Source: Robertmurraya kyonggiensis
GTDB lineage: Bacteria; Bacillota; Bacilli; Bacillales; Cytobacillaceae
Length of the DNA stretch: 64,000 nucleotides
Direction of reading: 5' to 3'
Assembly (NCBI RefSeq): GCF_005116465.1
Contig: NZ_SWBM01000006.1
Coordinates: forward strand, 1-64,000
Below the pieces are notes generated by a model. That model was not told where the DNA came from and did no database searches. It saw only the letters and a program-made list of their open reading frames with translations. A program made the position numbers and the translations under genes. This document shows, piece by piece, positions 8,081 through 17,464 of this stretch; positions within the stretch are counted from its first letter, which is position 1, and every line of letters begins with the position of its first letter.

Positions 8081-9070
8081 ATGAAAAAAATAGGACTAAT
8101 ACTGATTGGTGTATTTATCGTATTTGCAATTATTTACATCTATACAAAAGAAGAAACCTCTCTCGCATATATTCCAAATGCAGGTGAGGGAACAATATCA
8201 GTTATCGACACTAAGAAGGATGAAGTGGTCCGGACAATAAAAGTAGATAATCAACTTTCAGATGGTATTGAAATAAGCTTAGATGGAGAAAAAATATATG
8301 CGGGTAATTATGACAAGGGAGAGCTATTTATTATCAATTCTGATTCGGGAGATATTGAAAAGAAAATCGATACTGGAGTAAATCTTCATGGAATCGACAT
8401 TACTCCAGATGGCCGTTACTTGTACTTAGCAAGTGGTGATTTAAAGGAAGGAGAACAATACAATTTTATTAAAGTAGTAGATACCGAAATCGAGGAAATT
8501 ATCAAGGAGATTCAATCTCCTTCAAAAAGTCCCGCCCATATTGATTTTAGCAATGATGGTAGTCTAGCATTTATATCAAATGTTATGTCGAATGATATAT
8601 CTTTAATCGATACAAAGAAAATGGAAGTAATTGCAACTATACCTGTAGGAACTACTCCAAATGAATTAGAACCATCAATGGACGATAAATATATATTCAC
8701 TGCAAATGTTACAGATGGAACTATTTCTGTTGTTGACGTTCTAAAACAGAAAGTGATTAAGACTATTGAAACAGGAGATGGCACACACGGGTTAGAGCTT
8801 TCACCCGATGGAAAGTTCTTATATGCAGCAAACCGTAGTTCTAATGACCTCATAAAACTAAACTTGGAAAATTACGAAATTACCAAGAGGGTCATTACAG
8901 GAGATACAGCTAATCATGTTTCTTTTGTACCAGGTAGTGAAAAACTTTACGTGACAAACAAGGATTCAAATGATCTTACAGTAGTAGTTGATGAGAGTTT
9001 TGAAATTGTTAAGAAAATCAAACTTGGAAAAACACCGCACGAAATAAGCTTTTCAAATACAGAGCATTGA
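8081..9070 (+). CDS. YncE-like beta-propeller protein, membrane-anchored
   Basis: An N-terminal membrane anchor (residues 4-20) leads into seven or so repeats of the YVTN/YncE type, with recurring blocks such as TISVID, LSPDGKFLYAANR and VVDV. Such propellers act outside the membrane as binding or redox-associated scaffolds, and many are linked to metal or nitrogen-oxide chemistry. No heme-binding CxxCH is seen. AAGGAGGGG precedes the ATG. It is the second gene of the 7525-9070 unit and ends at a terminator. A lipoprotein paralog is encoded at 13468. Confidence 0.8.
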   Translation: MKKIGLILIGVFIVFAIIYIYTKEETSLAYIPNAGEGTISVIDTKKDEVVRTIKVDNQLSDGIEISLDGEKIYAGNYDKGELFIINSDSGDIEKKIDTGVNLHGIDITPDGRYLYLASGDLKEGEQYNFIKVVDTEIEEIIKEIQSPSKSPAHIDFSNDGSLAFISNVMSNDISLIDTKKMEVIATIPVGTTPNELEPSMDDKYIFTANVTDGTISVVDVLKQKVIKTIETGDGTHGLELSPDGKFLYAANRSSNDLIKLNLENYEITKRVITGDTANHVSFVPGSEKLYVTNKDSNDLTVVVDESFEIVKKIKLGKTPHEISFSNTEH

Positions 9071-9090
9071 TTAAATGAATGGACAAAACA

Positions 9091-9121
9091 AAAAAACTGA
9101 TGCGCTGGACCAGTTTTTTTG
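9091..9121 (+). terminator. intrinsic terminator
   Basis: AAAAAACTG (9091-9099) pairs with CAGTTTTTT (9111-9119). It lies just downstream of the beta-propeller gene. Confidence 0.75.
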
Positions 9122-9275
9122 TTTTATTCGAAGTTCTTGTAATTTAAATCCTTTGTAGACCTTGATTACCAAATAAGGTAGTATTGATAAAGTACTAAAC
9201 ATTCAAAAGAGTTTTAACTGTCATAATAATGAGTCTATTTCTCAATAACCTCAGTCACGATTTTTATGAGCTACA

Positions 9276-10853
9276 TTACTCAGGTTTATTATTAGCTTCA
9301 GGATCAGGAGTGAAACCAGGTTGGAACCCTTCATATTTGATTAGGTCCACCATTCCTGCTGTTGCATGGTGTAAATCATGACAATGGAAAAGCCAGTTAC
9401 CAGGATTATCAGCTTTGAATGCTACTACATATTCATCACCTGATTTTAAATTAATCGTATCTTTTATGATTGGAGAACCTTCTACTGGTTTTCCGTTTTT
9501 ACTTAATACTTGGAAGAAGTGCCCGTGTAGATGCATTGGATGATCGACGCCTTCTGGCGAGTTATTGATTAAAGTTACTTTGACTAAATCTCCTTTTTTA
9601 ACGTTTAGGCCATCTATATTTGGGAAGGATTTTCCGTTAATGGACCAAATATTGTCCATATTATTTCCGTTAAGATCCATGGTGTACTCAATATCATATT
9701 TCTGATCTAACGTAAATTCACCAGCTGTTGGAGTTCCGTAATTAACGAAATTGAAAACCGGAAGACTCTCACTTTGATTAGACTGGTCTATTGATTCATT
9801 GTTTCCTTCATATTGAATCAATGCTTTCATACCTGCAGTTCCTTCCATATCACCGTGACATTCGAGATACCATTCACCAGGATTATTTGCCGTGAATTCA
9901 ATATCATAACGCTCACCAGGAGCAATTGCCACTAACTCATTATCTATTTCTTTTGGTTCATTCAGTTCTTGACCATCAATTGCTACCACTTTAAATTTAT
10001 GTCCATGTAAGTGGAAATTGTGGGACAGATATCCAACATTCGCTAAACGAATTCGAACTACTTCACCCTCTTTGACCTCTAGGGGTTCGACCGAATCTCC
10101 ACTTTTCCCGTTCATGGTAAAGATGTCATAAGCAGACATATCGTGCACCATGCTTTCTCCACCATGTTCGTCACCTTCAGAGCCGGAGTCATGATTCATT
10201 CCACTCATACTGCTGTGATCCATGCCATCCATCTCTTCCATTTCCTCACTCATAGTTGCTGAAGCTTCTTGATCACTCATCCATTCGTCTAGCATGATCG
10301 TGTAATCGCGATCATATGTTTTTTCTTTCGGTTCAACAATAAACGAACCGTATAGTCCTTTATCCATCTGATTTACAGCTTCCTGATGGGTGTGGTACAT
10401 ATAGGTACCAGGAACCGTAGCAGTAAATTCATATGTGAAAGTTTCACCCGGCTGAACCGCATTTTGAGTTACACCTGGAATACCATCCATTTCATTTGCT
10501 ACAGGAATACCATGCCAATGAATAGAGGTTGGGTCAGGAAGTTCATTCTTAAAATGGATTTTGACCTTTTCACCCTCATTTACCCGAATTTGTGCACCTG
10601 GAACAGAACCGTTGAATGTCCATGCTGTTACAGTTACCTTACTGTTTAATGGATGGGAGACTTCTTTCGCTACAAGCTCAAATTCATTACCTGTTAATGT
10701 TTCAGTATCAGTTGAAGTTAAGCCTTCTACTTTGCTTGCAGTTGTTTCGGTTTCTTTTTGCTTGCTATTCTCTGTCTTAGTGTCTTGCTCCGAAGAACAA
10801 GCAGCTAAAAAGAGAATGATTGCTGATAATAATACAGTTAGCTTTAGTTTCAC
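9276..10853 (-). CDS. multicopper oxidase, lipoprotein
   Basis: This is a periplasm-facing copper oxidase of the CueO/CopA-like group, expected to oxidise Cu(I) and lower copper toxicity. The lipobox FLAACSS follows a short signal peptide. Copper ligands are all visible: HWHG and HTH in domain 1, HPMHLHGH and HCHDLHHATAGM in domain 3. Domain 2 also holds HLHGH and ECHGDMEGTAGM, a partly retained copper site. A Met/His/Asp-rich stretch (about residues 195-245) probably gathers copper. The GTG start at 10853 is preferred because GGAGGG lies 7 bases upstream; a TTG 15 bases earlier overlaps that site. Its upstream region has a TCTGCA element. Confidence 0.9.
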   Translation of the reverse strand: MKLKLTVLLSAIILFLAACSSEQDTKTENSKQKETETTASKVEGLTSTDTETLTGNEFELVAKEVSHPLNSKVTVTAWTFNGSVPGAQIRVNEGEKVKIHFKNELPDPTSIHWHGIPVANEMDGIPGVTQNAVQPGETFTYEFTATVPGTYMYHTHQEAVNQMDKGLYGSFIVEPKEKTYDRDYTIMLDEWMSDQEASATMSEEMEEMDGMDHSSMSGMNHDSGSEGDEHGGESMVHDMSAYDIFTMNGKSGDSVEPLEVKEGEVVRIRLANVGYLSHNFHLHGHKFKVVAIDGQELNEPKEIDNELVAIAPGERYDIEFTANNPGEWYLECHGDMEGTAGMKALIQYEGNNESIDQSNQSESLPVFNFVNYGTPTAGEFTLDQKYDIEYTMDLNGNNMDNIWSINGKSFPNIDGLNVKKGDLVKVTLINNSPEGVDHPMHLHGHFFQVLSKNGKPVEGSPIIKDTINLKSGDEYVVAFKADNPGNWLFHCHDLHHATAGMVDLIKYEGFQPGFTPDPEANNKPE

Positions 10854-10859
10854 AGTAAA

Positions 10860-11161
10860 ACCCTCCAATTCCTTATGTCAAAATGAGCTTAGTAGAAAGG
10901 TTTGCAGAAATTATGGATTTTTATAAAAAGCAAGGGCAAAAATCACATTTTTATATAAAAGTTCAAAAAATGTTCAAATTGCAATGAAAATGAGATAACT
11001 TACGTTCTAACAATTGATGATACATATTTTGAAGAATTTATTTTCTAAAGAAAGCCAATGAACATATAAGTTTGGATACTTTCTGCATATTTGTAATGTA
11101 CAGTTGTCTTTGTCCATAAATCACATCGATAGTATAGAGATAACTAAGGAGGAAAAAGCAG
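10860..11161. promoter_or_regulatory. divergent promoter region between oxidase and chemoreceptor
   Basis: This 300-base gap serves both divergent genes. On the minus strand AATTTCTGCAAACC (about 10896-10909) lies upstream of the oxidase; on the plus strand CTTTCTGCATATTTG (about 11079-11093) lies upstream of the chemoreceptor gene. Both match the island-wide TCTGCA element. No other gene is visible. Confidence 0.5.
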
Positions 11162-12460
11162 ATGGAAAACGGTAAATTAGAAGGAGATCAGAAAGAAAAA
11201 TTTCATAGTTTAACGATAAAAGTGAATATCGTAATAATAGGGGCACTTCTAATAAGTGTTCCATTGACAGGCTATTTAAATTCTTTGCTTGACCATAGCA
11301 TTCAGACAACCTATGGGATTTACATAAGTACAGCCATCAACATCATTTTTGCAACAATAATAGCTGCATTTTTCATTCAGAGGATTGTGGTTGCCCCTTT
11401 AAAATCACTGCTTGATTTAACGAGGGAAGTGGCTGAAGGAGATTTAACAGTGACAATACCAAAAAAATCCAAGGATGAAATAGGTCAATTAGTAGGCTCC
11501 TTTGAAATAATGGTTCGAAATTTGAGAGATATTGTAGAAAACATTAATCATACATCTGTTAAAATGGCTCAATCTTCTGAACAGCTTTCTGAAAATGCAA
11601 ACGAAACTAATCTAGTTTCCGTGCAAATTTCTAACTCCATTCTAGCGGTTGCAACAGGTACAGAAGGTCAAACTAGCGGCATTGAGAAAGTGGCCGTGGA
11701 AATTACGGAAATGAATGAAGGCATTAAGGAAATTGTCGGTAATACTGAAAAAGTATCTCTCCTTTCTCATCAAACAACAGAACATGCTTTTGAAGGAGAA
11801 AACGCAGTAGACAAAACAGTTGGTCAAATGAAGTTAATTCAAAATTCTGTAAGTGAATCGGATACATCTATTCAATTACTTCAGGAACGTTCTCAAGAAA
11901 TTGTACAAATTTTGAATGTTATTTCTGATATAGCTAATCAAACTAATTTACTTGCTTTGAACGCAGCGATAGAGGCCGCCAGAGCTGGTGATTCAGGCAA
12001 AGGTTTTGCTGTGGTTGCAGAAGAGGTAAGAAGACTAGCTGAACAGTCCAACCAATCTACAGAAAGGATTGCTATTCTCATTGACCATATTCAGAGAGCA
12101 ACAGAGGCATCTGTGGAAACTATGAGAGCTGTTATAAAAAATGTAGAAGAAGGCATTGAAATTACAAATGATACAAAAGAGAAATTCTCAGTAATTTCTC
12201 AATCAACGACAAAAATAAACTTTGAAATGGAAAATATACTAAAGGCAGCAAAAAGAATGTCTACAAGTTCAGAAAAAATTACTCTAACAATAGATCAAAT
12301 TTCGACAGTTGCAAGAAAAAACACTCAAAATTCTATCCAAGTTTCCGCCTCTAGCCAAGAGCAACTTGTAGCAATTGGGGAAATAAATGATGCAACTAAA
12401 GCACTATCAAATATTTCGAGCAATCTAAGAGATATAACAAAAAGGTTCAATGTATTGTAA
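11162..12460 (+). CDS. methyl-accepting chemotaxis protein without a sensor domain
   Basis: Two membrane segments (about residues 22-41 and 56-77) are separated by only about 14 residues, so the usual ligand-binding domain is missing. A HAMP domain follows, then a long coiled-coil signalling domain with the highly conserved hairpin tip, including [18 protein letters not shown] and [16 protein letters not shown]. It should signal to CheA/CheW encoded elsewhere. A membrane or redox state, or a partner protein, may be the input. AAGGAGG precedes the ATG, and a TCTGCA element lies about 75 bases upstream, tying it to the copper genes. Confidence 0.9.
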   Translation: MENGKLEGDQKEKFHSLTIKVNIVIIGALLISVPLTGYLNSLLDHSIQTTYGIYISTAINIIFATIIAAFFIQRIVVAPLKSLLDLTREVAEGDLTVTIPKKSKDEIGQLVGSFEIMVRNLRDIVENINHTSVKMAQSSEQLSENANETNLVSVQISNSILAVATGTEGQTSGIEKVAVEITEMNEGIKEIVGNTEKVSLLSHQTTEHAFEGENAVDKTVGQMKLIQNSVSESDTSIQLLQERSQEIVQILNVISDIANQTNLLALNAAIEAARAGDSGKGFAVVAEEVRRLAEQSNQSTERIAILIDHIQRATEASVETMRAVIKNVEEGIEITNDTKEKFSVISQSTTKINFEMENILKAAKRMSTSSEKITLTIDQISTVARKNTQNSIQVSASSQEQLVAIGEINDATKALSNISSNLRDITKRFNVL

Positions 12461-12531
12461 GGAGCCCAATTAGTAAAAATTCAAATTTTCTGCATATTTA
12501 AGTGGTACCTTTAAGTAAAGGAGGGTACCTA

Positions 12532-13041
12532 ATGTTAAAAAGGAGAGATTTTCTAAGCAAATCGTTGAAAGGTACAGCTGGGTTATTTGCTGTTTCGGTG
12601 TTGCCTATTGGACTTACAGCTTGTAGTGATGATGATAAAAGTGACGTTGATACAAGCGCAATGGCAAATCTAGGGCCATTAAGTGAATTGGAAAAAGGGA
12701 ATTTTCCTAAAAAGGTCCCTTATAAAGTGACAATTAAGGATGCGTGGGAAGAACAAGTGATGGAAAGCTTTGTTTATATTAATAAAAACAAAAAGGATAA
12801 CTCTTTACTCATTATGTCTCCAATTTGCACTCATCTTGGTTGTACAGTAGGAGATGCTGATGTAGAAATGAAAGAAAATGGTGTGCTTTTTAATTGCCCT
12901 TGTCATGGAGGACAGTATGATCAATATGGTATGAATGTAGGTGGACCTCCGCCGAGACCTTTAGACACATTTAAATCATATGTCCAAGCTGGGAATGTTT
13001 ATATTGCGGTACTAAGTCCAGAGAAAAGGGAGAACAAATAA
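12532..13041 (+). CDS. Rieske 2Fe-2S lipoprotein with Tat-like signal
   Basis: The N-terminus KRRDFLSKS resembles a twin-arginine signal and runs into a lipobox-like LTACS. The iron-sulfur ligands are visible as CTHLGC and CPCHGG, the two halves of the Rieske motif, so it should carry an extracytoplasmic [2Fe-2S] centre that passes electrons. GGAGGG selects ATG 12532 over an earlier in-frame start at 12502. A TCTGCATATT element lies 45 bases upstream. A 40-residue membrane protein follows 14 bases later. The redox partner is unknown; the nearby propellers and oxidase are candidates. Confidence 0.88.
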   Translation: MLKRRDFLSKSLKGTAGLFAVSVLPIGLTACSDDDKSDVDTSAMANLGPLSELEKGNFPKKVPYKVTIKDAWEEQVMESFVYINKNKKDNSLLIMSPICTHLGCTVGDADVEMKENGVLFNCPCHGGQYDQYGMNVGGPPPRPLDTFKSYVQAGNVYIAVLSPEKRENK

Positions 13042-13055
13042 GAGTTGGTGATAAA

Positions 13056-13178
13056 ATGGGATGTTGTCAAAGTCATAAGAATGGTAAATCGAAGAAATTA
13101 TCATCCAAAGGCTTTTTTCTCTTATGGACTCTTTTGGTCATCACTATATGGGGCGTAAGCTATGTATTAAACAAATGA
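13056..13178 (+). CDS. small single-pass membrane protein (40 aa)
   Basis: The short frame reads MGCCQSHKNG, then a lysine-rich stretch and one hydrophobic segment (FFLLWTLLVITIWGVSYVL). The N-terminal CC and nearby His could bind metal. It lies 14 bases after the Rieske gene with a weak GGTGAT ribosome-binding site, so it is probably translated with it. The family is not recognised. Confidence 0.55.
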   Translation: MGCCQSHKNGKSKKLSSKGFFLLWTLLVITIWGVSYVLNK

Positions 13179-13224
13179 TGAAAAATCAAATAGATAAAGG
13201 TTACACGATCATAGCATGTCGATT

Positions 13225-13262
13225 AGGGCTTATCATTTAATTGGTAAGCTCTTTAATTTTTG
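13225..13262 (+). terminator. likely intrinsic terminator
   Basis: AGGGCTTA (13225-13232) pairs with TAAGCTCT (13245-13252, one G-U pair), followed by a T-rich stretch. It closes the Rieske unit. Confidence 0.6.
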
Positions 13263-13329
13263 TTTATTAATCAAGATTAATTGGCAATTTAACTGACTTT
13301 TTCTTATCAAAATTTCTTTATTGTAATGG

Positions 13330-13450
13330 AAAAGTATGCAGTTTTTATAGATTTTCACAATATTTTAAGATGTTTCTCCTTTTTTTTACAAAGTGATGTA
13401 TATCACGTGTTGCATGCTTCAGGGCTACTAATATTTCAAATAGATTCAAT
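13330..13450 (+). promoter_or_regulatory. upstream region of the beta-propeller lipoprotein with FNR/CRP-like palindrome
   Basis: GTGATGTATATCAC at 13393-13406 is a near-perfect dyad of the TGA-N6-TCA type bound by the FNR/CRP family. Further upstream AAAGTATGCAGTTTT (about 13331) holds an inverted CTGCATA element. The arrangement suggests control by oxygen or nitrogen-oxide status as well as by the island regulator. Confidence 0.4.
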
Positions 13451-13467
13451 AAAGGAGGAAGCGTTAT

Positions 13468-14616
13468 ATGAATAAGACTAAATTAAATCTAATTACTTTG
13501 TTAATTTCTGGTGCAGTTTTGGCTGGGTGTAGTTCTAACACTAATCAAAATTCAGTATCTAAAGAGAAGGTGCAAGAAGAAACAAAAACTTCTGAGAAAG
13601 TAGCAGAATCAAAAGATCCCGAAACACAAAACGTAAAATATTACTTCACTGCAGATGAAGGAGGAAGTATTTCCAAAATCAAATCAGCGACAAATGAAGT
13701 AGTTGAAACAATTAAAGTAGAAGGTGCTGTACACAATGTGCAAGTTTCTCCAGATGGAAAAATGCTTGGTGCAACAGTTGTTCCGTCAATGAATCATGGA
13801 CAAGAATCTGAAAGTGACAGCTCTCATGATGAGGATTCACATGAAGAAGATTCTCATGGGGATGTGTCGATGGAGATGAACGGAAAGGCAATATTCTTTG
13901 ATACCCAAACAAGCGAACAAATAAAGACAGTTGAGGTTGGTAATCATCCAGCGCACTTTGTTTTTACAGAGGATGGAAAATATGCGTTAGTATCAAATAA
14001 TGAAGATAATAATGTCTCAGTTATTGATATGGAAAACTTCTCGGTGATTCAAACAATTGATACTGGTAAAGGACCGCATGGGTTTAGAATTTCTGCTGAT
14101 AGTCAGAAAGCATATGTTGCAAATATGAACGAGGATACTATTAGTGTTTTAAACCTTGAAACAATGCAGGAAGAGAAAAAGATTACAGTCGGTTTAACGC
14201 CTGTGACAACTGGAGTGACCAATGACGGAAAAATACTAGTCGCTACCTTAAATGCAGAAAATATGCTTGCAATTGTTGATTTAGAAACTGATCAAGTAGA
14301 AAAAGTTGAGGTTGGGAAAGGACCTGCACAGGTATATATTAATGGAAATAATCAATATGCTTATGTAGCAAACCAAGGGACTGAAGATTCTCCATCTAAT
14401 TCTGTTACGGTTGTTGAGTTAGCTACAAAGAAGGTAACAGCAACCATTGAAACAGGAAAAGGAGCTCATGGAGTAGTGACAAGTTCAGACAACAAACGCC
14501 TTTATGTAACAAATATGTTTGAGAATACTGTTACAATAATTGATACAGAACAAAATAAAGTACTTGAAACTATTGAAGTTGGAAAGATTCCAAATGGGAT
14601 TAGCATCATGGAATAA
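13468..14616 (+). CDS. YncE-like beta-propeller lipoprotein
   Basis: A signal peptide ends at the lipobox LAGCSS, followed by a Lys/Glu/Thr linker and YVTN-type propeller repeats (ISVLNLETM, YVANQG, VTIIDTE). One blade carries an insertion rich in His, Asp, Glu and Ser (about residues 108-138), a likely metal-binding loop. It is a distant paralog of the anchored propeller at 8081. It should act on the outer face of the membrane as a metal- or redox-linked binding protein. AAGGAGG precedes the ATG; a terminator follows. Confidence 0.8.
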   Translation: MNKTKLNLITLLISGAVLAGCSSNTNQNSVSKEKVQEETKTSEKVAESKDPETQNVKYYFTADEGGSISKIKSATNEVVETIKVEGAVHNVQVSPDGKMLGATVVPSMNHGQESESDSSHDEDSHEEDSHGDVSMEMNGKAIFFDTQTSEQIKTVEVGNHPAHFVFTEDGKYALVSNNEDNNVSVIDMENFSVIQTIDTGKGPHGFRISADSQKAYVANMNEDTISVLNLETMQEEKKITVGLTPVTTGVTNDGKILVATLNAENMLAIVDLETDQVEKVEVGKGPAQVYINGNNQYAYVANQGTEDSPSNSVTVVELATKKVTATIETGKGAHGVVTSSDNKRLYVTNMFENTVTIIDTEQNKVLETIEVGKIPNGISIME

Positions 14617-14653
14617 TAAAGATTCACTATTATCTATTAATAATTAAGAATAT

Positions 14654-14693
14654 AAAAATACCGTTTCTTATTTTTAAAGGAACGGTATTTTTT
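14654..14693 (+). terminator. intrinsic terminator
   Basis: AAAATACCGTT pairs with AACGGTATTTT and is followed by further Ts. Confidence 0.85.
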
Positions 14694-14893
14694 ATGTTTT
14701 TAAGACCTGATACCAATAAATGAAACATAACTGTAAAATTATTACCTTTGATCGAAATAAAAGACTACTATATTCTAAAAAAGAAGAAATTTGTATTAAT
14801 AGAGTGAAATTTGTCATTTATGGTTGAAAAAATAAACATTATTAAACATTTTAATAAAACTTGTAGAAACCTAGAAGGTTGGAGGAAAAACGA

Positions 14894-16081
14894 ATGTTGA
14901 AAAAGAAACTATTAGTCCTGAATACGTCAATTATTTTAGGAGTGGGGAGTCTAATTTCTATCCCTTCTGTAAGTGCAGAATATTCCACACAAATTCAACA
15001 AGTTGAAAAAACTATTAATGATACGGAAAATAAATTGTCTGTTTTAAAAGAGAAGGTCAAGAAAACAGATATAGCAATACAGGAAAATAATAAACTAATT
15101 GCTCAAACTGAAAGTGATATTAAAATGGAACAGGCTGAAATTCAAAAGCTTGAAGAAGAGATAAAGGTATTAAATGAAACCATTGCAAAGAGAACGGAAA
15201 TCTTAAAGAGTCGAGCTCAATCATTTCAGGAATCTGGAGGAAAAGTTAGTTATATAGAAGTTCTTTTAGGCTCAGAAGATTTTAGTGATTTCATTGATCG
15301 TGTATTTGCAGTATCTCAAATTGCAAATGCAGATAGTGACCTTATCAAACAACATGAATTAGATAAAGCTGCAGTTGAAGAGAAGCAAACTGAGGTTAAG
15401 AAAAAACTGGAAGAGCTAACTGGAAAGAAAACAGAACTGGATGGAATGAAATCTCTTTTGCTACAACAAAAGGAACAAAATGATACATTAAAGAACGATC
15501 TAGAAGAAGCGCAAAAAGGTAATAAGGCCAAGTTGAGTGAATTAGAAGCAAAAGTTCAAGCTGAACAGGAAGCTCAAAAGGTCACCCAAAAAGTTACTGT
15601 TCAAAACACTTCATCATCATCAAAAGAAAGCAATAGTAACTCAGGTAAAAGTGGTGGGAAGGTTGCCTATACACCTCCTGCAAATGACGGAAGTTTAAAT
15701 ACCGTTTTAACAGCAGGAAATAAATACATTGGGAACTCTGTCTATGTTTTTGGTGGCGGTAGAAATGCTTATGACATTGCCAATGGAAGATTTGATTGTT
15801 CCGCTTTCGTGAGCTGGGCATTTAGACAGGCTGGTATTAGTATTGGTTCAAGTACAGAGGCCCTAAGAACACAAGGTACAAAGATATCTCTTAGTGAAGC
15901 ACGCCCAGGGGATTTAGTATTCTTTGATACGTACAAGAGGGATGGACACGTTGCAATTTACCTTGGTGGAGGGAAATTTATAGGCTCTCAATCCTCTACA
16001 GGTGTGGCAATTGCCAACATGAACTCTGGCTACTATCAAAAAACATTTAAAGGGCATGTACGAAGAGTAGCAAATTTTTAA
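14894..16081 (+). CDS. secreted NlpC/P60 peptidoglycan hydrolase with PcsB-like coiled coil
   Basis: A signal peptide (to about residue 27, VSA) is followed by a long coiled coil (residues 30-230), a Ser-rich linker and a C-terminal NlpC/P60 domain. The catalytic Cys lies in FDCSAFVSWAF and the His in DGHVAIYLGGG, as in D,L-endopeptidases that cut cell-wall stem peptides. The coiled-coil plus NlpC layout matches Bacillus CwlO-like enzymes. ATG 14894 is chosen because GGAGGA stands 7 bases upstream and inside the longer frame. A degraded second copy of its 3' end lies at 22329. Confidence 0.88.
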   Translation: MLKKKLLVLNTSIILGVGSLISIPSVSAEYSTQIQQVEKTINDTENKLSVLKEKVKKTDIAIQENNKLIAQTESDIKMEQAEIQKLEEEIKVLNETIAKRTEILKSRAQSFQESGGKVSYIEVLLGSEDFSDFIDRVFAVSQIANADSDLIKQHELDKAAVEEKQTEVKKKLEELTGKKTELDGMKSLLLQQKEQNDTLKNDLEEAQKGNKAKLSELEAKVQAEQEAQKVTQKVTVQNTSSSSKESNSNSGKSGGKVAYTPPANDGSLNTVLTAGNKYIGNSVYVFGGGRNAYDIANGRFDCSAFVSWAFRQAGISIGSSTEALRTQGTKISLSEARPGDLVFFDTYKRDGHVAIYLGGGKFIGSQSSTGVAIANMNSGYYQKTFKGHVRRVANF

Positions 16082-16092
16082 TTAGATAATTT

Positions 16093-16127
16093 GGGCTTAT
16101 CCTTTTTGAACGAGGATAAGCCTTTTT
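16093..16127 (+). terminator. intrinsic terminator
   Basis: GGCTTATCC (16094-16102) pairs perfectly with GGATAAGCC (16114-16122), followed by five Ts. A near-identical terminator recurs at 22437 in the duplicated segment. Confidence 0.9.
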
Positions 16128-16159
16128 ATTTTGTATTTATTGAAGACATTTAATTATGC

Positions 16160-16285
16160 TCTGTTGCTTTTCAAAACGGACAAAACCTCAATGTATATCA
16201 TGTATTGGATATTGAAAGATCATAAAGATATGTGACTGATAAATGGAAACCATACAACCTCTAGACAGAGTGGCTCACGAAATAG
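16160..16285 (+). pseudogene. lgt: remnant of lgt promoter and 5' end
   Basis: From ATG 16243 the codons read METIQPLDRVAHEI and then stop, matching the first 14 residues of the intact lgt at 22584 ([14 protein letters not shown]). The upstream 80 bases also align with the intact lgt leader, including a shared TATCATGTATT stretch. Only this 5' stub survives. It shows that lgt once followed the NlpC gene directly here. Confidence 0.75.
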
Positions 16286-16756
16286 TTGTGAAAAGGAAGA
16301 AGTACAATTCTGAACTTTACTGAGTTGCACTAAGACATTTTGTTTTTCCATATGTTATTGAGTTAATTAAATTTTTCTAAGAAAAAAGAAAAGACTCAAT
16401 GTTTAAAGTATTTTTAGATGTGTATTTAGAGAAAAGTAATAACAATAGTAATAGTACTCAAAGAGTGTAGAAAAAGTCAGATTTCCTAAGATTGAATTTC
16501 GACTTTTTATTATGTGGTGGTTAGCTACGATTAAGTTATCTTTTCTCCATATTTTCTTCAAATTTTAGTGTTATTTCTACAATATATGTTCATTAAATTA
16601 GTATCATATTCAATTACCTTTCATTTCTCAAAGAAAATACTTTTCTGAAGACATTTAAAGAGGATAGTTTATTTCTTTGTTTTTGTTGTAAGAGGGCCCA
16701 TACTTAACTTCACGTTCTTTTGTGATTATTTATCCCATAGTTAAAGGAGGATGTAG
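16286..16756. other. intergenic region without a visible gene
   Basis: About 470 AT-rich bases lie between the lgt stub and the response-regulator gene. I see no open frame with a ribosome-binding site. It may hold the response regulator promoter; the AAAGGAGG before ATG 16757 is the only clear signal. Confidence 0.4.
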
Positions 16757-17464
16757 ATGAAAAAAATATTAGTAGTGGAAGATGAAAGATATATGATGAA
16801 TTTACTAAAGATACACTTAGGAAATGATTATGATATTGTGGAAGCAAAAGATGGACAAACTGCTATAGATTTAATTCTAGAAGAATCATTTGATGTAATT
16901 ATACTGGATGTAATGCTACCTTATGTATCGGGCTGGGAAGTATGCAAAAAAATTAGAGAGGAAGACGAGGAGGTACCTATTCTTATGTTAACGGCTAGAT
17001 CTGAATTATCCGACAAAGTAATGGGTCTAGAGATAGGTGCTGATGATTATCTTGTAAAACCTTTTGAGTTTGAGGAACTAAAAGCAAGAATAAGAGCATT
17101 ATTACGAAGGTATGAACATTCAAGACATGAATCATCAGAAGAGAATAAGTGCGTTTATTATAACGATTTGTTTCGAATGGATATTGATAGTCGGCAGCTT
17201 TTTGTGAATCAGCAGTATATAGAATTGACAGCAAAAGAATTTGATTTATTATCATTGCTTGCTTCAAACCCCAATCGCGTATTTACGAGGGAAATATTAC
17301 TAGATAAAATTTGGCAATATAACGAGATTAGGGATTTACGAAATGTTGATTCTCATATTAAAAATATACGAATCAAGCTTAAAAAGGTATTAGAGGATAT
17401 AAATTTTATACAGACAGTATGGGGAGTAGGGTACAAATTTAATTTGCTAGAGGACATGAAATGA
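16757..17464 (+). CDS. OmpR/PhoB-family response regulator
   Basis: The receiver domain shows VVEDE acidic residues near the start, the phospho-acceptor Asp51 in ILDVMLP and the conserved Lys in LVKPFE. A winged-helix DNA-binding domain follows, ending WGVGYKF. It overlaps the histidine kinase gene by 4 bases (ATGA), so the pair is one unit. The neighbouring genes (NlpC hydrolase, AsnB-like protein, C39-like peptidase, lgt) suggest envelope control, but the target is inferred only from context. Confidence 0.92.
   Translation: MKKILVVEDERYMMNLLKIHLGNDYDIVEAKDGQTAIDLILEESFDVIILDVMLPYVSGWEVCKKIREEDEEVPILMLTARSELSDKVMGLEIGADDYLVKPFEFEELKARIRALLRRYEHSRHESSEENKCVYYNDLFRMDIDSRQLFVNQQYIELTAKEFDLLSLLASNPNRVFTREILLDKIWQYNEIRDLRNVDSHIKNIRIKLKKVLEDINFIQTVWGVGYKFNLLEDMK

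Noticed and set aside
8512-8853. Open frame on the minus strand inside the propeller gene
   Set aside because: It lies wholly inside a well-supported plus-strand gene, has no ribosome-binding site and encodes no known domain. The same holds for the other antisense frames inside copA, asnB, the kinases and the NlpC gene.
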